Source: Mycolicibacterium palauense (GTDB lineage Bacteria > Actinomycetota > Actinomycetes > Mycobacteriales > Mycobacteriaceae). From it: DNA of 63,636 bases. Each line of letters opens with the position of its first letter. Positions within the stretch are counted from its first letter, which is position 1. The stretch is taken from positions 1-63,636 of the forward strand of contig NZ_NVQF01000031.1 in assembly GCF_002592005.1 (NCBI RefSeq), given 5' to 3'. The notes under the pieces were generated by a model. That model saw only the letters and a program-made list of their open reading frames with translations, did no database searches and had not been told where the DNA came from. This document shows positions 8,797-18,566 of this stretch, in pieces. A program made the translations under genes and the position numbers.

Positions 8797-9311
8797 GCGG
8801 CGCCCGGAGCGGGGATGGCGACGACGGCGACGATGGCGCTGTCGGGCCAGAGCGAACGCGCGGTGGCCCGGCGGATCTTCTCGTGCAGCGGCAGGGTGCG
8901 GTGCACGTTGACCACGCCGGGGATCGGGAGCAGCGGCAGGATGTTGTACTGCCACCCGTAGCGGTCGTGCAGAGCGCGGTCCGCGGTCTCGGCGGCGGCG
9001 CCGTGCAGGATGGTGGCCCGCCCGGTCACGGTGGCACCCCCGGGCAGTACTCGGCCGCGGTGGTCGCACGGCCGCAGTTCCACGTGGGGGTTCGCGGTGA
9101 GCCGACGGGTCTTCGGGCCGACCTTGGTGCGGAAGACCAGGGTGTCCCGGTGAAAGGTGTCCCGGTGAAAGGTGTCCCCGTGAAGGGTGTCCCCGTCAAC
9201 CCGGAACCAGATCGGGGTGTCCACCGCGCTGCCGTCGGATCGATAGCTGCGCAGCAGCGCATACCGGTGGGGCGTCAGGGCGGCCAGGGTGGCGTCGGTG
9301 TTCGTGGTCAT
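8757..9311 (-). CDS. PPOX-class F420-dependent oxidoreductase-like protein
   Basis: A ~184-residue split-barrel flavin/F420-binding protein (pyridoxamine-5'-phosphate oxidase fold): [36 protein letters not shown] and GRATIL follow the family pattern, as in F420-dependent reductases of actinobacteria. A region of four near-identical 15-bp units adds the peptide [20 protein letters not shown] in a loop between strands. ATG 9311 is preferred over a TTG at 9323 because it sits six bases after a -10 hexamer of a MerR-type promoter; it is divergent from the MerR gene, which probably controls it. The 3' end overlaps dinB by 40 bp. Confidence 0.78.
   Translation of the reverse strand: MTTNTDATLAALTPHRYALLRSYRSDGSAVDTPIWFRVDGDTLHGDTFHRDTFHRDTLVFRTKVGPKTRRLTANPHVELRPCDHRGRVLPGGATVTGRATILHGAAAETADRALHDRYGWQYNILPLLPIPGVVNVHRTLPLHEKIRRATARSLWPDSAIVAVVAIPAPGAAQPGTASSPSPCT
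9141..9200. repeat. 15-bp tandem repeat x4 inside the PPOX gene
   Basis: Unit GGTGTCCCGGTGAAA (plus strand) occurs twice exactly at 9141-9155 and 9156-9170, then twice with substitutions at 9171-9185 and 9186-9200. The unit length keeps the reading frame and encodes a five-residue repeat. Confidence 0.95.
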
Positions 9312-9317
9312 GCCACC

Positions 9318-9348
9318 ATCCAAGAACTTAGAGTTGACTCGAAGTCAA
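9318..9348 (-). promoter_or_regulatory. MerR-type promoter with long spacer and operator dyad
   Basis: On the minus strand -35 TTGACT (9348-9343) and -10 TTGGAT (9323-9318) are separated by 19 bp, the over-long spacer typical of MerR-activated promoters. The perfect dyad TTGACT-TCG-AGTCAA (9334-9348) overlaps the -35 and the spacer. The -10 is six bases before the ATG at 9311, so the transcript would be leaderless. Confidence 0.6.
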
Positions 9349-9407
9349 GGCCCCGGACCGCATGCACCGGAGCGCCCCGGGGGCAAGACGTAGCAGAGGA
9401 GAGCCAC

Positions 9408-9854
9408 GTGGCCAGCGGAATGACCATCGGCGAGGTCGCCCGCCGCTCCGGAACCCCGGCGACCACGCTGCGGTTCTACGAGTCCGAGCGCCTGCTGCCC
9501 GCTCCCGAGCGGGTGGGGGGCCGCCGCCGCTACGACGAGTCAGTGCTGACCCGGCTGCAGATCATCGGGCTGTGCAAGGCGGCCGGGTTCAGCCTCGACG
9601 AGGTGCGCCTGCTGCTTTCCGACGACCGGCCGGGCCGCCCGGCGACCCGGAAGCTCGCCCACGAGAAGCTGGCTGCGCTGGACGCGCAGATGGCGACCCT
9701 GCGGCATGCGCGCTCGATCATCGAATGGGCGATGGCCTGCCGCTGCCCGTCCATCGACGACTGCAGCTGCGGTATTCACACGGCCCCGCCCCCCGAGGTG
9801 CTCGCGGCCGGCACGCCGGTCAGCCCCAGCGGCCCAGCGCCTCCTCGACGGTGA
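9408..9854 (+). CDS. MerR family transcriptional regulator with C-terminal cysteine cluster
   Basis: 148 residues: a MerR winged helix at residues 5-70 ([28 protein letters not shown]), a dimerisation coiled coil at about 78-108 and a C-terminal cysteine cluster C111, C113, C119, C121 that could bind a metal or an Fe-S cluster; the spacing differs from SoxR's. GTG 9408 has a good AGAGGAG site seven bases upstream; ATG 9420 is the alternative. The divergent PPOX gene carries a MerR-type promoter and is the likely target. The last 35 bp overlap the end of ansA. Confidence 0.82.
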   Translation: MASGMTIGEVARRSGTPATTLRFYESERLLPAPERVGGRRRYDESVLTRLQIIGLCKAAGFSLDEVRLLLSDDRPGRPATRKLAHEKLAALDAQMATLRHARSIIEWAMACRCPSIDDCSCGIHTAPPPEVLAAGTPVSPSGPAPPRR

Positions 9855-10764
9855 CGCCGCCCGACAGCGCCGCCATGACGAGCACCCGCGCCTGCGGTGG
9901 ACGCAGGTGGGGCACGACCACGGCACCGGCGTCGGCCAGCGCCCGCCCGGGCCCGTAGCCGGCGCTCACGCGCCCGCCGGGCACGCGGGTGGACACCGCG
10001 ACGATCACCCCGTCGCGGCAGAGCCTCCGCACCCCGTCGACGACGGCGGCACCGGCATTACCGGATCCGAGGCCCTCGAGCACGATGGCCCGCGCGCCGG
10101 CGGCCACACAGGCGTCCATCGCGGTGCTGTCGGCGCCGGGGTAGGCCGCGACGATATCGACGCGCGGCGCCGCGGCGGCCGAGGCGGCGGGCAGCTGAGG
10201 GCGCACCGGTTTGCCCAGCGTCGCGGGTGCGCGGCCGTCGGCGCACCGGCCCAGCACGGGCGCCTCGAACCCGGTCAGGTCCGCGGTGGCCACCTTGGCC
10301 AGCCCCAACGGTGCGAGCACCCGGCCCGCGAAGCACACCAGCACCCCCTGGTCGCGGGCGACGGGATCGGCGGCCAGCGCCAGGGCGTCACGCAGGTTCG
10401 CCGGCCCGTCCGCATCGGGGGCGTCCGCGCTGCGCATGGCGCCGGTCAGCACCACGGGCGCCGGGCCGGCATAGGTCAGTTCCAGCCACAGCGCGGTCTC
10501 CTCCAGGGTGTCGGTGCCGTGGGTGATCACGATCCCGTCGGCGCCGTCGGCGGTCGCGTCGGTGATCGCGGCGGCCATCGCGTCCCAATCGGCGGGGGTC
10601 AGCTCGGAACTGTCGACGGCCATCAGCTCCACCGTGATGAGCTGCGAATCCGCCAAGGCGGCCCCCACAAGGTCGGCGCCGCTGTGGGTCGGCCGTTTGA
10701 CGCCGTCGCTGTCGGTGCTGGTCGAGATCGTTCCGCCGGTGGCGATGACGACGAGGCGCGGCAT
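9820..10764 (-). CDS. ansA: L-asparaginase
   Basis: A 314-residue type I/II bacterial asparaginase that hydrolyses asparagine to aspartate and ammonia. The first catalytic threonine is in ATGGTI near the N terminus, the second with its aspartate in THGTDT, and the substrate loop in [17 protein letters not shown]. There is no signal peptide. The reading frame is open far upstream but ATG 10764 (MPRLVV) begins exactly at the first beta strand, as in mycobacterial ansA. It is divergent from lspA, as in M. tuberculosis. Confidence 0.93.
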   Translation of the reverse strand: MPRLVVIATGGTISTSTDSDGVKRPTHSGADLVGAALADSQLITVELMAVDSSELTPADWDAMAAAITDATADGADGIVITHGTDTLEETALWLELTYAGPAPVVLTGAMRSADAPDADGPANLRDALALAADPVARDQGVLVCFAGRVLAPLGLAKVATADLTGFEAPVLGRCADGRAPATLGKPVRPQLPAASAAAAPRVDIVAAYPGADSTAMDACVAAGARAIVLEGLGSGNAGAAVVDGVRRLCRDGVIVAVSTRVPGGRVSAGYGPGRALADAGAVVVPHLRPPQARVLVMAALSGGVTVEEALGRWG

Positions 10765-10770
10765 GGCCAG

Positions 10771-10776
10771 ATCATG
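10771..10776 (-). promoter_or_regulatory. -10 hexamer CATGAT of ansA
   Basis: CATGAT, six bases, then the ansA ATG at 10764 on the minus strand. Confidence 0.3.
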
Positions 10777-10806
10777 CCTGACGCGGGATCCGCCCGTGGG
10801 CTGAGG

Positions 10807-10812
10807 GATGAT
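10807..10812 (+). promoter_or_regulatory. -10 hexamer GATGAT of lspA
   Basis: GATGAT, six bases (GGAGGG), then GTG 10819. The GGAGGG is too close to serve as a ribosome site for that GTG, which supports leaderless translation. Confidence 0.3.
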
Positions 10813-10818
10813 GGAGGG

Positions 10819-11640
10819 GTGAGTGACGAGAAGCCCGGTTCGCGCGAGCCGGTGACCGCGGCCGAGAAGGAGGCCGAGCAGGGCGAAAAGGGGTCGGTCG
10901 AGAAGCCGGCCGGGCAGCCGGTCAGCGAGTCGGTCAGCGAGGCCGACGCCGCCGACGCCGCCGCGGGGGCCGGCCCGGACGTCCCGGAGGCGCCGGCCGC
11001 GCCGCGGAAGCGGATTCGCCTGCTGCTGTCGGTGGCGGCGGTGGTGCTGCTGCTCGACGTCGTCACGAAGGTGCTGGCGGTGAGGCTGCTGACCCCGGGG
11101 CAGCCGGTGTCGATCATCGGAGACACCGTCACCTGGACATTGGTGCGCAACTCGGGGGCGGCGTTCTCGATGGCCACCGGCTACACGTGGGTGCTGACGC
11201 TGATCGCGACCGGCGTCGTCATCGGCATTGTGTGGATGGGGCGCCGGCTGGTGTCGCCCTGGTGGGCGATCGGTCTGGGCATGATCCTGGGTGGCGCGCT
11301 GGGCAATCTGATGGACCGGTTCTTCCGGTCGCCCGGCCCCCTTCGCGGCCATGTGGTCGATTTCCTGTCGGTGGGCTGGTGGCCGGTGTTCAACGTGGCC
11401 GATCCGGCGGTGGTCGGTGGTGCGATCCTGCTGGTGGTGCTGTCGTTGTTCGGGTTCGATTTCGACACGGTCGGCCGTCGCGGATCCGGCGACGCACCCC
11501 CCGCCGGCGGGCCCGGTGACACGGTCGGCGCGGGCCGGCCCGACGATTCGGTCGGCGCGGGCCGGCCCGACGATTCGGTCGGCGGGAGCCGGCCGGACGA
11601 TTCGGTCGGCGCGGGCCTGCCCGAGCCCGGGCCGGAGTGA
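10819..11640 (+). CDS. lspA: lipoprotein signal peptidase II
   Basis: Membrane aspartyl protease that removes signal peptides from prolipoproteins after Lgt has acted. It has four membrane helices, the catalytic aspartates D166 (GNLMDRF) and D195 (FNVADPA), and N111 in RNSGAAFS. At 273 residues it is longer than usual: a charged, low-complexity N-terminal extension of ~60 residues and a C-terminal tail built of VGAGRPDDS repeats flank the core. The stop overlaps the ATG of the downstream pseudouridine synthase by one base. The substrate-modifying partner lgt is at the other end of this window. Confidence 0.93.
   Translation: MSDEKPGSREPVTAAEKEAEQGEKGSVEKPAGQPVSESVSEADAADAAAGAGPDVPEAPAAPRKRIRLLLSVAAVVLLLDVVTKVLAVRLLTPGQPVSIIGDTVTWTLVRNSGAAFSMATGYTWVLTLIATGVVIGIVWMGRRLVSPWWAIGLGMILGGALGNLMDRFFRSPGPLRGHVVDFLSVGWWPVFNVADPAVVGGAILLVVLSLFGFDFDTVGRRGSGDAPPAGGPGDTVGAGRPDDSVGAGRPDDSVGGSRPDDSVGAGLPEPGPE
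11522..11625 (+). repeat. 27-bp tandem repeat in the lspA 3' end
   Basis: Unit CGGTCGGCGCGGGCCGGCCC plus GACGATT occurs at 11522-11548 and 11549-11575, with a variant at 11576-11602 and a partial fourth copy. In frame, nine residues per unit (VGAGRPDDS). Confidence 0.9.
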
Positions 11641-12569
11641 TGACCGATCGGTCGATGCCGGTCCCGGAGGGGCTGGCCGGGATGCGGGTCGACGCGGGGC
11701 TGGCGCGGCTGCTGGGCCTGTCACGGACGGCGGCTGCCACGCTGGCCGAGGAGGGCGGGGTCGACCTCGACGGCGTGCCCGTCGGGAAATCGGATCGGCT
11801 CAGCGCCGGGGCATGGCTCGATGTACGGCTGCCGGAGGCGCCCGCGCCCGTCGAGAACACTCCGGTCGACATCGAGGGCATGACCATCCTGTACTCCGAC
11901 GAGGACCTGGTGGCCGTCGACAAGCCCCCCGGCGTGGCCGCGCACGCGGGCGTCGGGTGGCGCGGGCCCACCGTGCTGGGCGGGCTGGCCGCCGCGGGGT
12001 TCCGCATCAGCACGTCGGGCATCCACGAACGCCAGGGCATCGTGCACCGGCTGGACGTGGGCACCTCCGGGGTGATGGTCGTGGCGCTGTCCGAGCGCGC
12101 CTACACCGTGCTCAAGCGTGCGTTCAAACAGCGCACGGTGGACAAGCGCTACCACGCGCTCGTACAGGGCCATCCGGATCCGTCCAGCGGCACCATCGAC
12201 GCACCCATCGGGCGGCACCGCGGGCACGACTGGAAGTTCGCGGTGACCGAGAACGGCCGGCACAGCGTCACCCACTACGACACCATCGAGGCGTTCGTGG
12301 CGGCCAGCCTGCTCGACGTGCACCTGGAGACCGGGCGCACCCACCAGATCCGCGTGCACTTCGCCGCGCTGCACCACCCGTGCTGCGGCGACCTGACCTA
12401 CGGGGCGGATCCCACGCTGGCCAAGAAGCTCGGCCTGCAGCGGCAGTGGCTGCACGCCCGTTCGCTGTCCTTCGCCCACCCCGCCGACGGACGGCGCATG
12501 GAGATCACCGCGCCCTACCCGGACGATCTGCAGCACGCCCTGGACGTGCTGCGCCGCCACGAATTGTGA
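11640..12569 (+). CDS. RluD-like pseudouridine synthase
   Basis: A 309-residue RNA pseudouridine synthase: an S4-like N-terminal domain (residues ~15-65) and the RluA/RluD catalytic domain with D139 in [16 protein letters not shown] and the RTHQIRVH motif. The family modifies uridines in 23S rRNA; the exact site is not readable here. ATG 11640 overlaps the lspA stop; an in-frame GTG at 11637 is the alternative. Same position as the rluA/rluD-family gene next to M. tuberculosis lspA. Confidence 0.9.
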   Translation: MTDRSMPVPEGLAGMRVDAGLARLLGLSRTAAATLAEEGGVDLDGVPVGKSDRLSAGAWLDVRLPEAPAPVENTPVDIEGMTILYSDEDLVAVDKPPGVAAHAGVGWRGPTVLGGLAAAGFRISTSGIHERQGIVHRLDVGTSGVMVVALSERAYTVLKRAFKQRTVDKRYHALVQGHPDPSSGTIDAPIGRHRGHDWKFAVTENGRHSVTHYDTIEAFVAASLLDVHLETGRTHQIRVHFAALHHPCCGDLTYGADPTLAKKLGLQRQWLHARSLSFAHPADGRRMEITAPYPDDLQHALDVLRRHEL

Positions 12570-13501
12570 TCGAGCCCCGTCGCGCCGGACTGGCGTACGG
12601 AACCGGCGCGTTCGTCTGGTGGGGGCTGTGCCCGGGTTTCTTCCCGCTGCTCCTGCCGGCCGGGTCGCTGGAGGTGCTGGCGCACCGGATCGTGTGGAGC
12701 GCGGTGTTCCTGGTGCTCATGCTCGTCGCGATGCGCCGCATCGGAGATCTGGCCCGGTTGTCGCGGCGCACCTGGCTGCAGTTGGCGGCGGCGTCGGTGC
12801 TGATCTCGATCAACTGGGGCACCTACATCTTCGCGGTCACCCATGGTCACGTCGTCGACGCGGCGCTCGGCTACTTCATCAACCCGCTGGTCAGCGTTGC
12901 GCTGGGTGTGCTGGTGTTTCGTGAGCGGATCGGGCGCTGGCAGCTGGCCGCGCTGACGATCGCGGTGTCCGCCGTGGCGCTGCTGGCGGCCGAGGCCGGC
13001 GGTCTGCCGCTCGTCGCGATCGTGCTGGCGCTGTCGTTCGGCGTCTACGGCTCGGTCAAGAAGGTGGTCAGTGCCGATCCCCGGGTCAGCGTCGCGGTGG
13101 AGACCCTGCTGGCGCTGCCGGTGGCCGGTGGCTATCTGGTGACCCTGCACGTTCTCGGGGTCGGCCACTTCGTCAACAGCGGTACCGTCCACGCGCTGCT
13201 GCTGCTGCTGGCCGGCCCGGTGACCGCCATCCCGCTGCTGTTGTTCGCCGCGGCGGCGCAACGCCTGCCGCTGGTGACGATGGGCCTGCTGTTCTACCTG
13301 AACCCGGGCCTGCAGATGGTGTGGGGCATCGTCGTGGGGCACGAACCGATGCCGGCGGGCCGCTGGCTCGGATTCGCGCTCATCTGGCTGTCGCTGCTGG
13401 TGCTCACCATCGGAACCCTGCGCGGCCGGGCCGCCAGATCGGCGGGCCCGACCCGGCGCCCCGCCGATCAGGGGGTGCGGCAGACGAACGTGTCACCGTA
13501 G
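12566..13501 (+). CDS. rarD: RarD/EamA family transporter
   Basis: A 311-residue ten-helix membrane protein of the drug/metabolite transporter superfamily, RarD branch: [26 protein letters not shown] region and [22 protein letters not shown] motifs are typical. Substrate unknown. GTG 12566 overlaps the stop of the pseudouridine synthase (GTGA), so it belongs to the lspA operon. The final 34 bp overlap the end of the convergent lprI-like gene. Confidence 0.85.
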   Translation: MIEPRRAGLAYGTGAFVWWGLCPGFFPLLLPAGSLEVLAHRIVWSAVFLVLMLVAMRRIGDLARLSRRTWLQLAAASVLISINWGTYIFAVTHGHVVDAALGYFINPLVSVALGVLVFRERIGRWQLAALTIAVSAVALLAAEAGGLPLVAIVLALSFGVYGSVKKVVSADPRVSVAVETLLALPVAGGYLVTLHVLGVGHFVNSGTVHALLLLLAGPVTAIPLLLFAAAAQRLPLVTMGLLFYLNPGLQMVWGIVVGHEPMPAGRWLGFALIWLSLLVLTIGTLRGRAARSAGPTRRPADQGVRQTNVSP

Positions 13502-14235
13502 AAGTCGACGGTGACCTCGCCCTGGTGCTCCCAGTACTCCACGCCGGTACGGCCGTAGCGCGCGCCGCTGCCCGAGCGCTCGATGAACACGATCGCCGTC
13601 TCGGTCTCGGTCTCGGTGTCGGTGTCGGTGTCGGTGTCGCTGTCTGTTCCGTGGGTCAGCACGGCGGCCGGCGGATCGAACTGGTTGTAGAACCGGGCCG
13701 TCAGGGTCTGCTGCCCCGGACAGGAGTACGTGATCGTCGGCGGTCTCACGGTGTCGGGATCGTCGATCTTGAGCTCGACCAGCCGGGTCTGGTAAGCCTC
13801 CACAAGGCAGCGGTGCATGTCTTCGGCGGTCCGGCCGGCGTTGCGGCCGGCCTTCCCGCACTCGTCGCGCCCGGCGACCCAGCCGTCTTGGGTGCTCTGA
13901 AGGGCCGCCCGGTCCGCACCGGCGGTCTTGAGGGCGTGGGCGTACTCGGCGGCCAGCCGACGGTCCAGCGAGGCGAGCGCGGGGTCGGAGCACACCATCT
14001 TCTCGACGTCGGTGGCCGCGGTGGCGCAGTCGAAGGACGGACCGGAGGCGCCGGCCACGGCGCTGGTGGTGGTCGCCGTCGGTGTCACCGTGGTCACGGT
14101 GGACGTGCTCGTGGACGTGCTCGCGGATGTGTTCGGTGTTGCGGTGCCGGGTTCGTTCGGGGCGCAGGCCGCCAGTCCCATCAGCACCACCGCGCAGGTC
14201 GCCGTGATCCTCGTCGCCGCTCGCACATCCCGCAT
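13468..14235 (-). CDS. lprI: LprI-like lipoprotein, putative lysozyme inhibitor
   Basis: A 255-residue secreted lipoprotein: signal peptide with lipobox LAAC (lipidated C24), a Ser/Thr-rich linker, an LprI/DUF1311 domain with conserved cysteines (DCATAATDVEKMVC, DECGKAGR, RCLVEAY), and a C-terminal MliC-like domain (TYSCPGQQTLTARF ... FVCRTP). M. tuberculosis LprI at the same locus is described as a lysozyme inhibitor. A DSDTDTDTDTETETET stretch coded by a hexanucleotide repeat interrupts the MliC-like domain. Overlaps rarD tail to tail. Confidence 0.85.
   Translation of the reverse strand: MRDVRAATRITATCAVVLMGLAACAPNEPGTATPNTSASTSTSTSTVTTVTPTATTTSAVAGASGPSFDCATAATDVEKMVCSDPALASLDRRLAAEYAHALKTAGADRAALQSTQDGWVAGRDECGKAGRNAGRTAEDMHRCLVEAYQTRLVELKIDDPDTVRPPTITYSCPGQQTLTARFYNQFDPPAAVLTHGTDSDTDTDTDTETETETAIVFIERSGSGARYGRTGVEYWEHQGEVTVDFYGDTFVCRTP
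13598..13639. repeat. hexanucleotide repeat in the lprI-like gene
   Basis: Three GTCTCG units followed by four GTGTCG units (plus strand), seven contiguous 6-bp units. On the coding strand this gives alternating Asp/Glu-Thr residues; gain or loss of units keeps frame. Confidence 0.95.
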
Positions 14236-14338
14236 CGCTCCTGGGTACCACGTGGTGGTCGGGGACACGCCGGTGACGCCACGCCGACACACGCCCGACC
14301 CACCCCGAAACCTCTGCAGAACTGTCGGCGGGCGGTCA

Positions 14339-14344
14339 TAGACT
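14339..14344 (+). promoter_or_regulatory. -10 hexamer TAGACT of dnaE1
   Basis: TAGACT lies nine bases before the dnaE1 ATG at 14354; no ribosome site is present in between, suggesting a very short or absent 5' UTR. Confidence 0.4.
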
Positions 14345-14353
14345 GACGGGCCT

Positions 14354-17300
14354 ATGAGTACCAGCGGCTCCTTCGTGCACCTGCATAACCACACCGAGTA
14401 CTCCATGCTCGACGGGGCCGCCAAGATCAAGCCCATGCTGGCCGAGGCCGAGCGGCTTGAGATGTCCGCCATCGGAATGACCGACCACGGCAACATGTTC
14501 GGTGCCAGCCAGTTCTACAACGAGGCCAAGCGCGCCGGCATCACCCCGATCATCGGGATCGAGGCGTACATCGCGCCGGGCTCCCGCTTCAACACCAAGC
14601 GCATCACCTGGGGTGACCCCAGCCAGAAGTCCGACGACGTGTCGGCCAGCGGCGCCTATCTGCACATGACGATGGTCGCCGAGAACGCCACCGGGCTGCG
14701 CAATCTGTTCAAGCTGTCCTCGCTGGCCTCGTTCGAGGGCCAGCTGGGCAAGTGGGCCCGCATGGACGCGGAGATCATCGCCGAACACGCCGAGGGCATC
14801 ATCGCCACCACCGGCTGCCCCTCCGGCGAGGTGCAGACCCGGCTGCGGCTCGGGCACGACCGCGAGGCGCTGGAGGCGGCCGCCAGGTGGCGGGAGATCT
14901 TCGGGCCCGAGAACTTCTTCCTGGAGCTGATGGACCACGGGCTGTCCATCGAGCGCCGCGTCCGCGACGGCCTGCTGGAGATCGGCCGCAAGCTGGACAT
15001 CCCGCCGCTGGCCACCAACGACTGCCACTACGTGACCCGCGACGCCGCGCACAATCACGAGGCGCTGCTGTGCGTGCAGACCGGCAAGACGCTGTCGGAC
15101 CCGAACCGGTTCAAGTTCGACGGTGACGGCTACTACCTGAAGTCGGCCGCCGAGATGCGCGAGATCTGGGACGCCGAGGTCCCGGGTGCCTGCGATTCCA
15201 CCCTGTGGATCGCCGAGCGGGTCCAGCCCTACGACGACGTGTGGACCCCGCGCGACCGGATGCCGGTGTTCCCGGTGCCCGACGGCCACGACCCGGCGTC
15301 GTGGTTGCGTCACGAGGTGCAGGCCGGGCTGCAGCGCCGCTTCCCGTCGGGGGTGGGCCAGAACTACCTCGACCGGGCCGCCTACGAGATCGACGTCATC
15401 TGCACCAAGGGTTTCCCCTCCTACTTCCTCATCGTCGCCGACCTGATCAGCTACGCCCGCTCGATCGACATCCGGGTCGGGCCCGGCCGCGGCTCGGCCG
15501 CCGGGTCGCTGGTCGCGTTCGCGCTCGGCATCACCAATATCGACCCGATCCCGCACGGGCTGCTGTTCGAGCGGTTCCTCAACCCGGAGCGGCCGTCGGC
15601 CCCCGATATCGACATCGACTTCGACGACCGTCGCCGCGGCGAGATGGTGCGCTATGCCGCCGAGAAGTGGGGCAGTGACCGCGTCGCCCAGGTCATCACC
15701 TTCGGCACCATTAAAACCAAGGCCGCGCTGAAGGATTCGGCACGGGTGCATTACGGTCAGCCCGGTTTCGCCATCGCCGACCGGATCACCAAGGCGCTGC
15801 CCCCGCCGATCATGGCCAAGGACATCCCGCTGTCGGGGATCACCGACACCGGCCACGAGCGGTACAAGGAGGCCGCCGAGGTCCGTGGGCTGATCGAGAC
15901 CGACCCGGATGTGCGCACCATCTACGAGACGGCCCGCGGGCTGGAGGGTCTGGTCCGCAACGCCGGGGTGCACGCCTGCGCGGTGATCATGAGCTCCGAG
16001 CCGCTGATCGAGGCGATCCCGCTGTGGAAGCGGCCCCAGGACGGCGCGGTGATCACCGGGTGGGACTACCCGTCGTGCGAGGACATCGGCCTGCTCAAGA
16101 TGGACTTCCTCGGGCTGCGCAACCTGACGATCATCGGCGACGCGATCGCCAACATCAAGGCCAACCGCGGTATCGACCTGGACCTGGAAACCCTTGAGCT
16201 CGAAGATCCCGCGGCCTACGAGCTGCTCAGCCGCGGCGACACCCTGGGTGTGTTCCAGCTCGACGGCGGGCCGATGCGCGATCTGCTGCGCCGTATGCAG
16301 CCCACCGAGTTCAACGACATCGTCGCCGTGCTGGCGCTGTACCGGCCCGGGCCGATGGGCATGAACGCCCACAACGACTACGCCGACCGTAAGAACGGGC
16401 GGCAGCCGATCAAACCGATCCACCCCGAGCTCGAAGAACCGCTGCGCGAGATCCTGTCCGAGACCTACGGCCTGATCGTCTATCAGGAACAGATCATGTT
16501 CATCGCGCAGAAAGTGGCCTCCTACTCCATGGGCAAGGCCGATTCGTTGCGCAAGGCGATGGGCAAGAAGAAGCTCGAAGTGCTCGAGGCGGAGTACAAG
16601 GACTTCTACAGCGGCATGACCGCCAACGGCTTCTCCGAGGCGGCCGTGAAAGCGTTGTGGGACACCATCCTTCCCTTCGCCGGGTATGCGTTCAACAAGT
16701 CGCACGCCGCCGGCTACGGCCTGGTGTCCTACTGGACGGCCTACCTGAAGGCCAACTATCCGGCCGAGTACATGGCGGGGCTGTTGACCTCGGTCGGCGA
16801 CGACAAGGACAAGGCGGCGGTGTACCTGGCCGACTGCCGCAAGCTGGGGATCACCGTGCTGCCGCCCGATGTCAACGAATCGGTGCACAACTTCGCCTCG
16901 GTGGGCAGCGACATCCGCTTCGGGCTGGGCGCGGTCCGCAACGTCGGCGCCAACGTCGTCTCGTCGCTGATCCAGACCAGAACCGAGAAGGGCAGTTTCA
17001 CCGATTTCTCGGACTACCTGAACAAGATCGACGTGGCGGCCTGCAACAAGAAGGTGACCGAGTCGCTGATCAAGGCCGGTGCGTTCGACTCGCTCAAGCA
17101 CGCCCGCAAGGGGCTGTTCCTGGTGCACACCGACGCCGTCGACTCGGTGCTGGGCACCAAGAAGGCCGAGGCGATGGGCCAGTTCGACCTGTTCGGTGGC
17201 GCGGACGGTGATGGCGGCGAGGCCGGTGACTCGGCGTTCATCATCCGCGTGCCCGACGAGGAGTGGGACGACAAACACAAGCTCGCGCTCGAGCGCGAGA

Positions 17301-17902
17301 TGCTCGGGCTCTACGTCTCGGGCCATCCGCTCAACGGGGTCGCGCACCTGCTGGCCAACCAGGTGGACACGGCCATTCCGGCGATCCTCGACGGTGATGT
17401 GGCCAACGACACCACGGTGCGGGTGGGCGGGATTCTGTCCAGCGTCGAGCGCCGGGTCAACAAGAACGGACTGCCCTGGGCCTCAGCACAGTTGGAAGAC
17501 CTCACCGGTGGCGTGACGGTGTTGTTCTTCCCCCAGACCTACTCGTTGCACGGCGCCGAGGTCGCCGATGACGCCGTGGTGTTGCTGAGCGCGAAGGTCC
17601 GCATCCAGGATGACCGGATATCGCTGATCGTCCACGACCTGGTGGTGCCCGACTTCAGCAACGCGCAGGTGGATCGCCCGCTGGCGGTCAGCCTGCCGAC
17701 CCGCCAGTGCACCTTGGACAAGGTGAGCGCGCTCAAGCAGGTGCTGGCGCGTCACCCCGGAACCTCGCAGGTGCATCTGCGGCTGATCAGCGGCGAACGC
17801 ATCACCACCCTGGAGCTCGACCAGTCACTGCGGGTGACGCCGTCGTCGGCGCTGATGGGTGATCTGAAGGCACTGCTGGGCCCGGGCTGCCTGGGCGGCT
17901 GA
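14354..17902 (+). CDS. dnaE1: DNA polymerase III alpha subunit
   Basis: The replicative DNA polymerase, 1182 residues. An N-terminal PHP domain retains its metal-binding histidines (HLHNH at 9-13, NDCHYV further on), which in mycobacteria provides the 3'-5' proofreading exonuclease. The C-family palm has the catalytic PDIDIDF at 417-423 and the [10 protein letters not shown] motif; tandem helix-hairpin-helix and OB-fold regions follow. Length matches mycobacterial DnaE1 and no intein interrupts it. It is divergent from lprI. Confidence 0.96.
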   Translation: MSTSGSFVHLHNHTEYSMLDGAAKIKPMLAEAERLEMSAIGMTDHGNMFGASQFYNEAKRAGITPIIGIEAYIAPGSRFNTKRITWGDPSQKSDDVSASGAYLHMTMVAENATGLRNLFKLSSLASFEGQLGKWARMDAEIIAEHAEGIIATTGCPSGEVQTRLRLGHDREALEAAARWREIFGPENFFLELMDHGLSIERRVRDGLLEIGRKLDIPPLATNDCHYVTRDAAHNHEALLCVQTGKTLSDPNRFKFDGDGYYLKSAAEMREIWDAEVPGACDSTLWIAERVQPYDDVWTPRDRMPVFPVPDGHDPASWLRHEVQAGLQRRFPSGVGQNYLDRAAYEIDVICTKGFPSYFLIVADLISYARSIDIRVGPGRGSAAGSLVAFALGITNIDPIPHGLLFERFLNPERPSAPDIDIDFDDRRRGEMVRYAAEKWGSDRVAQVITFGTIKTKAALKDSARVHYGQPGFAIADRITKALPPPIMAKDIPLSGITDTGHERYKEAAEVRGLIETDPDVRTIYETARGLEGLVRNAGVHACAVIMSSEPLIEAIPLWKRPQDGAVITGWDYPSCEDIGLLKMDFLGLRNLTIIGDAIANIKANRGIDLDLETLELEDPAAYELLSRGDTLGVFQLDGGPMRDLLRRMQPTEFNDIVAVLALYRPGPMGMNAHNDYADRKNGRQPIKPIHPELEEPLREILSETYGLIVYQEQIMFIAQKVASYSMGKADSLRKAMGKKKLEVLEAEYKDFYSGMTANGFSEAAVKALWDTILPFAGYAFNKSHAAGYGLVSYWTAYLKANYPAEYMAGLLTSVGDDKDKAAVYLADCRKLGITVLPPDVNESVHNFASVGSDIRFGLGAVRNVGANVVSSLIQTRTEKGSFTDFSDYLNKIDVAACNKKVTESLIKAGAFDSLKHARKGLFLVHTDAVDSVLGTKKAEAMGQFDLFGGADGDGGEAGDSAFIIRVPDEEWDDKHKLALEREMLGLYVSGHPLNGVAHLLANQVDTAIPAILDGDVANDTTVRVGGILSSVERRVNKNGLPWASAQLEDLTGGVTVLFFPQTYSLHGAEVADDAVVLLSAKVRIQDDRISLIVHDLVVPDFSNAQVDRPLAVSLPTRQCTLDKVSALKQVLARHPGTSQVHLRLISGERITTLELDQSLRVTPSSALMGDLKALLGPGCLGG

Positions 17903-17920
17903 CCGCGGGACCGGGGCGGG

Positions 17921-18280
17921 CTAGATGCTGATGACGGTCGCCCCTTCGAGGGTGTAGCGCAGGTAGGCCTCCCGCGCGGCTTCCAGCTGGATGCCGCGCC
18001 TGGCCAGCGTCTCGGCAGCGTTCAGGGACAGCGCGAAGTTCAGGCAGGCGCTCACGGGAACGCCCGCGGCGATGAGTCCGTCGACGGCCTCGTTGAATTC
18101 GGATCGGCGCTCGTCGGTCAGCGCGCGTTGCGCACCGGCGAACACGAAGACCTCCAGCGTGACTGCCCGGGAGGGGGCGACCTCGTGAATCCGCCGCGCG
18201 ACGGTGGTTGCCCCGATGAGGGAGTCGGTGTCGGCGCGAACCACGTTGATCACTGTCTTGGCATGGTGGGGGCTGTTCAT
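17921..18280 (-). CDS. DsrE-fold protein, conserved hypothetical
   Basis: A 119-residue alpha/beta protein: repeated strand-helix units, AAGVPVSACLNFALSLNAA and RYTLEGATVISI, resemble DsrE/DsrF-like proteins, which act in sulfur relay or bind small ligands. The conserved active cysteine of true DsrE is only possibly represented by the Cys in SACLNF. ATG 18280 sits six bases after GACGAT, giving a leaderless start. Convergent with dnaE1. Function unknown. Confidence 0.65.
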   Translation of the reverse strand: MNSPHHAKTVINVVRADTDSLIGATTVARRIHEVAPSRAVTLEVFVFAGAQRALTDERRSEFNEAVDGLIAAGVPVSACLNFALSLNAAETLARRGIQLEAAREAYLRYTLEGATVISI

Positions 18281-18286
18281 CAGCCC

Positions 18287-18292
18287 ATCGTC
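18287..18292 (-). promoter_or_regulatory. -10 hexamer GACGAT of the DsrE-like gene
   Basis: GACGAT then six bases then ATG 18280 on the minus strand. Confidence 0.3.
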
Positions 18293-18318
18293 GCCCAGTA
18301 CCGGTGCGCCCGCCCGGT

Positions 18319-18549
18319 CTACTGGTGGTGGCCGAGTAGGGGAGCGGCGACCCAGACGAGGGTTGCCGCGGCGGCGCCGCCGAGGACACCGGCGGCGATG
18401 CTGGCCGTCGCCGCGGTGGCGATGCCGAGGATCAGCACTCCGACGACCAGTGCGACGAGCTTGTAGGCCGGCCAGGGCACACCCGCGATCGACACCACGG
18501 CGGTGGTGGGATGAGCCGCGGCGGCCCGGAATTCTTCGGCGCTGGTCAC
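18319..18549 (-). CDS. small two-helix membrane protein
   Basis: 76 residues, GTG start, with a short cytoplasmic N terminus and two long hydrophobic segments (about 20-47 and 51-71) rich in Ala, Val and Gly. No family recognised. TATCCT seven bases before the GTG supports a leaderless start. Lies between the DsrE-like gene and the Ddn-family gene, divergent from the latter. Confidence 0.6.
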   Translation of the reverse strand: MTSAEEFRAAAAHPTTAVVSIAGVPWPAYKLVALVVGVLILGIATAATASIAAGVLGGAAAATLVWVAAPLLGHHQ

Positions 18550-18556
18550 GTGTTTC

Positions 18557-18562
18557 AGGATA
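18557..18562 (-). promoter_or_regulatory. -10 hexamer TATCCT of the small membrane gene
   Basis: TATCCT, seven bases, GTG 18549 on the minus strand. Confidence 0.4.
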
Positions 18563-18566
18563 GCCG

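Noticed and set aside
14336..17347. 1003-residue open frame opposite dnaE1
   Set aside because: Antisense shadow of a certain gene in GC-rich DNA; no domain, low-complexity His/Gly/Arg composition.
14354..17902. Possible intein in dnaE1
   Set aside because: Length and motif spacing match intein-free mycobacterial DnaE1; no Cys/Ser-bounded insert with HN ending.
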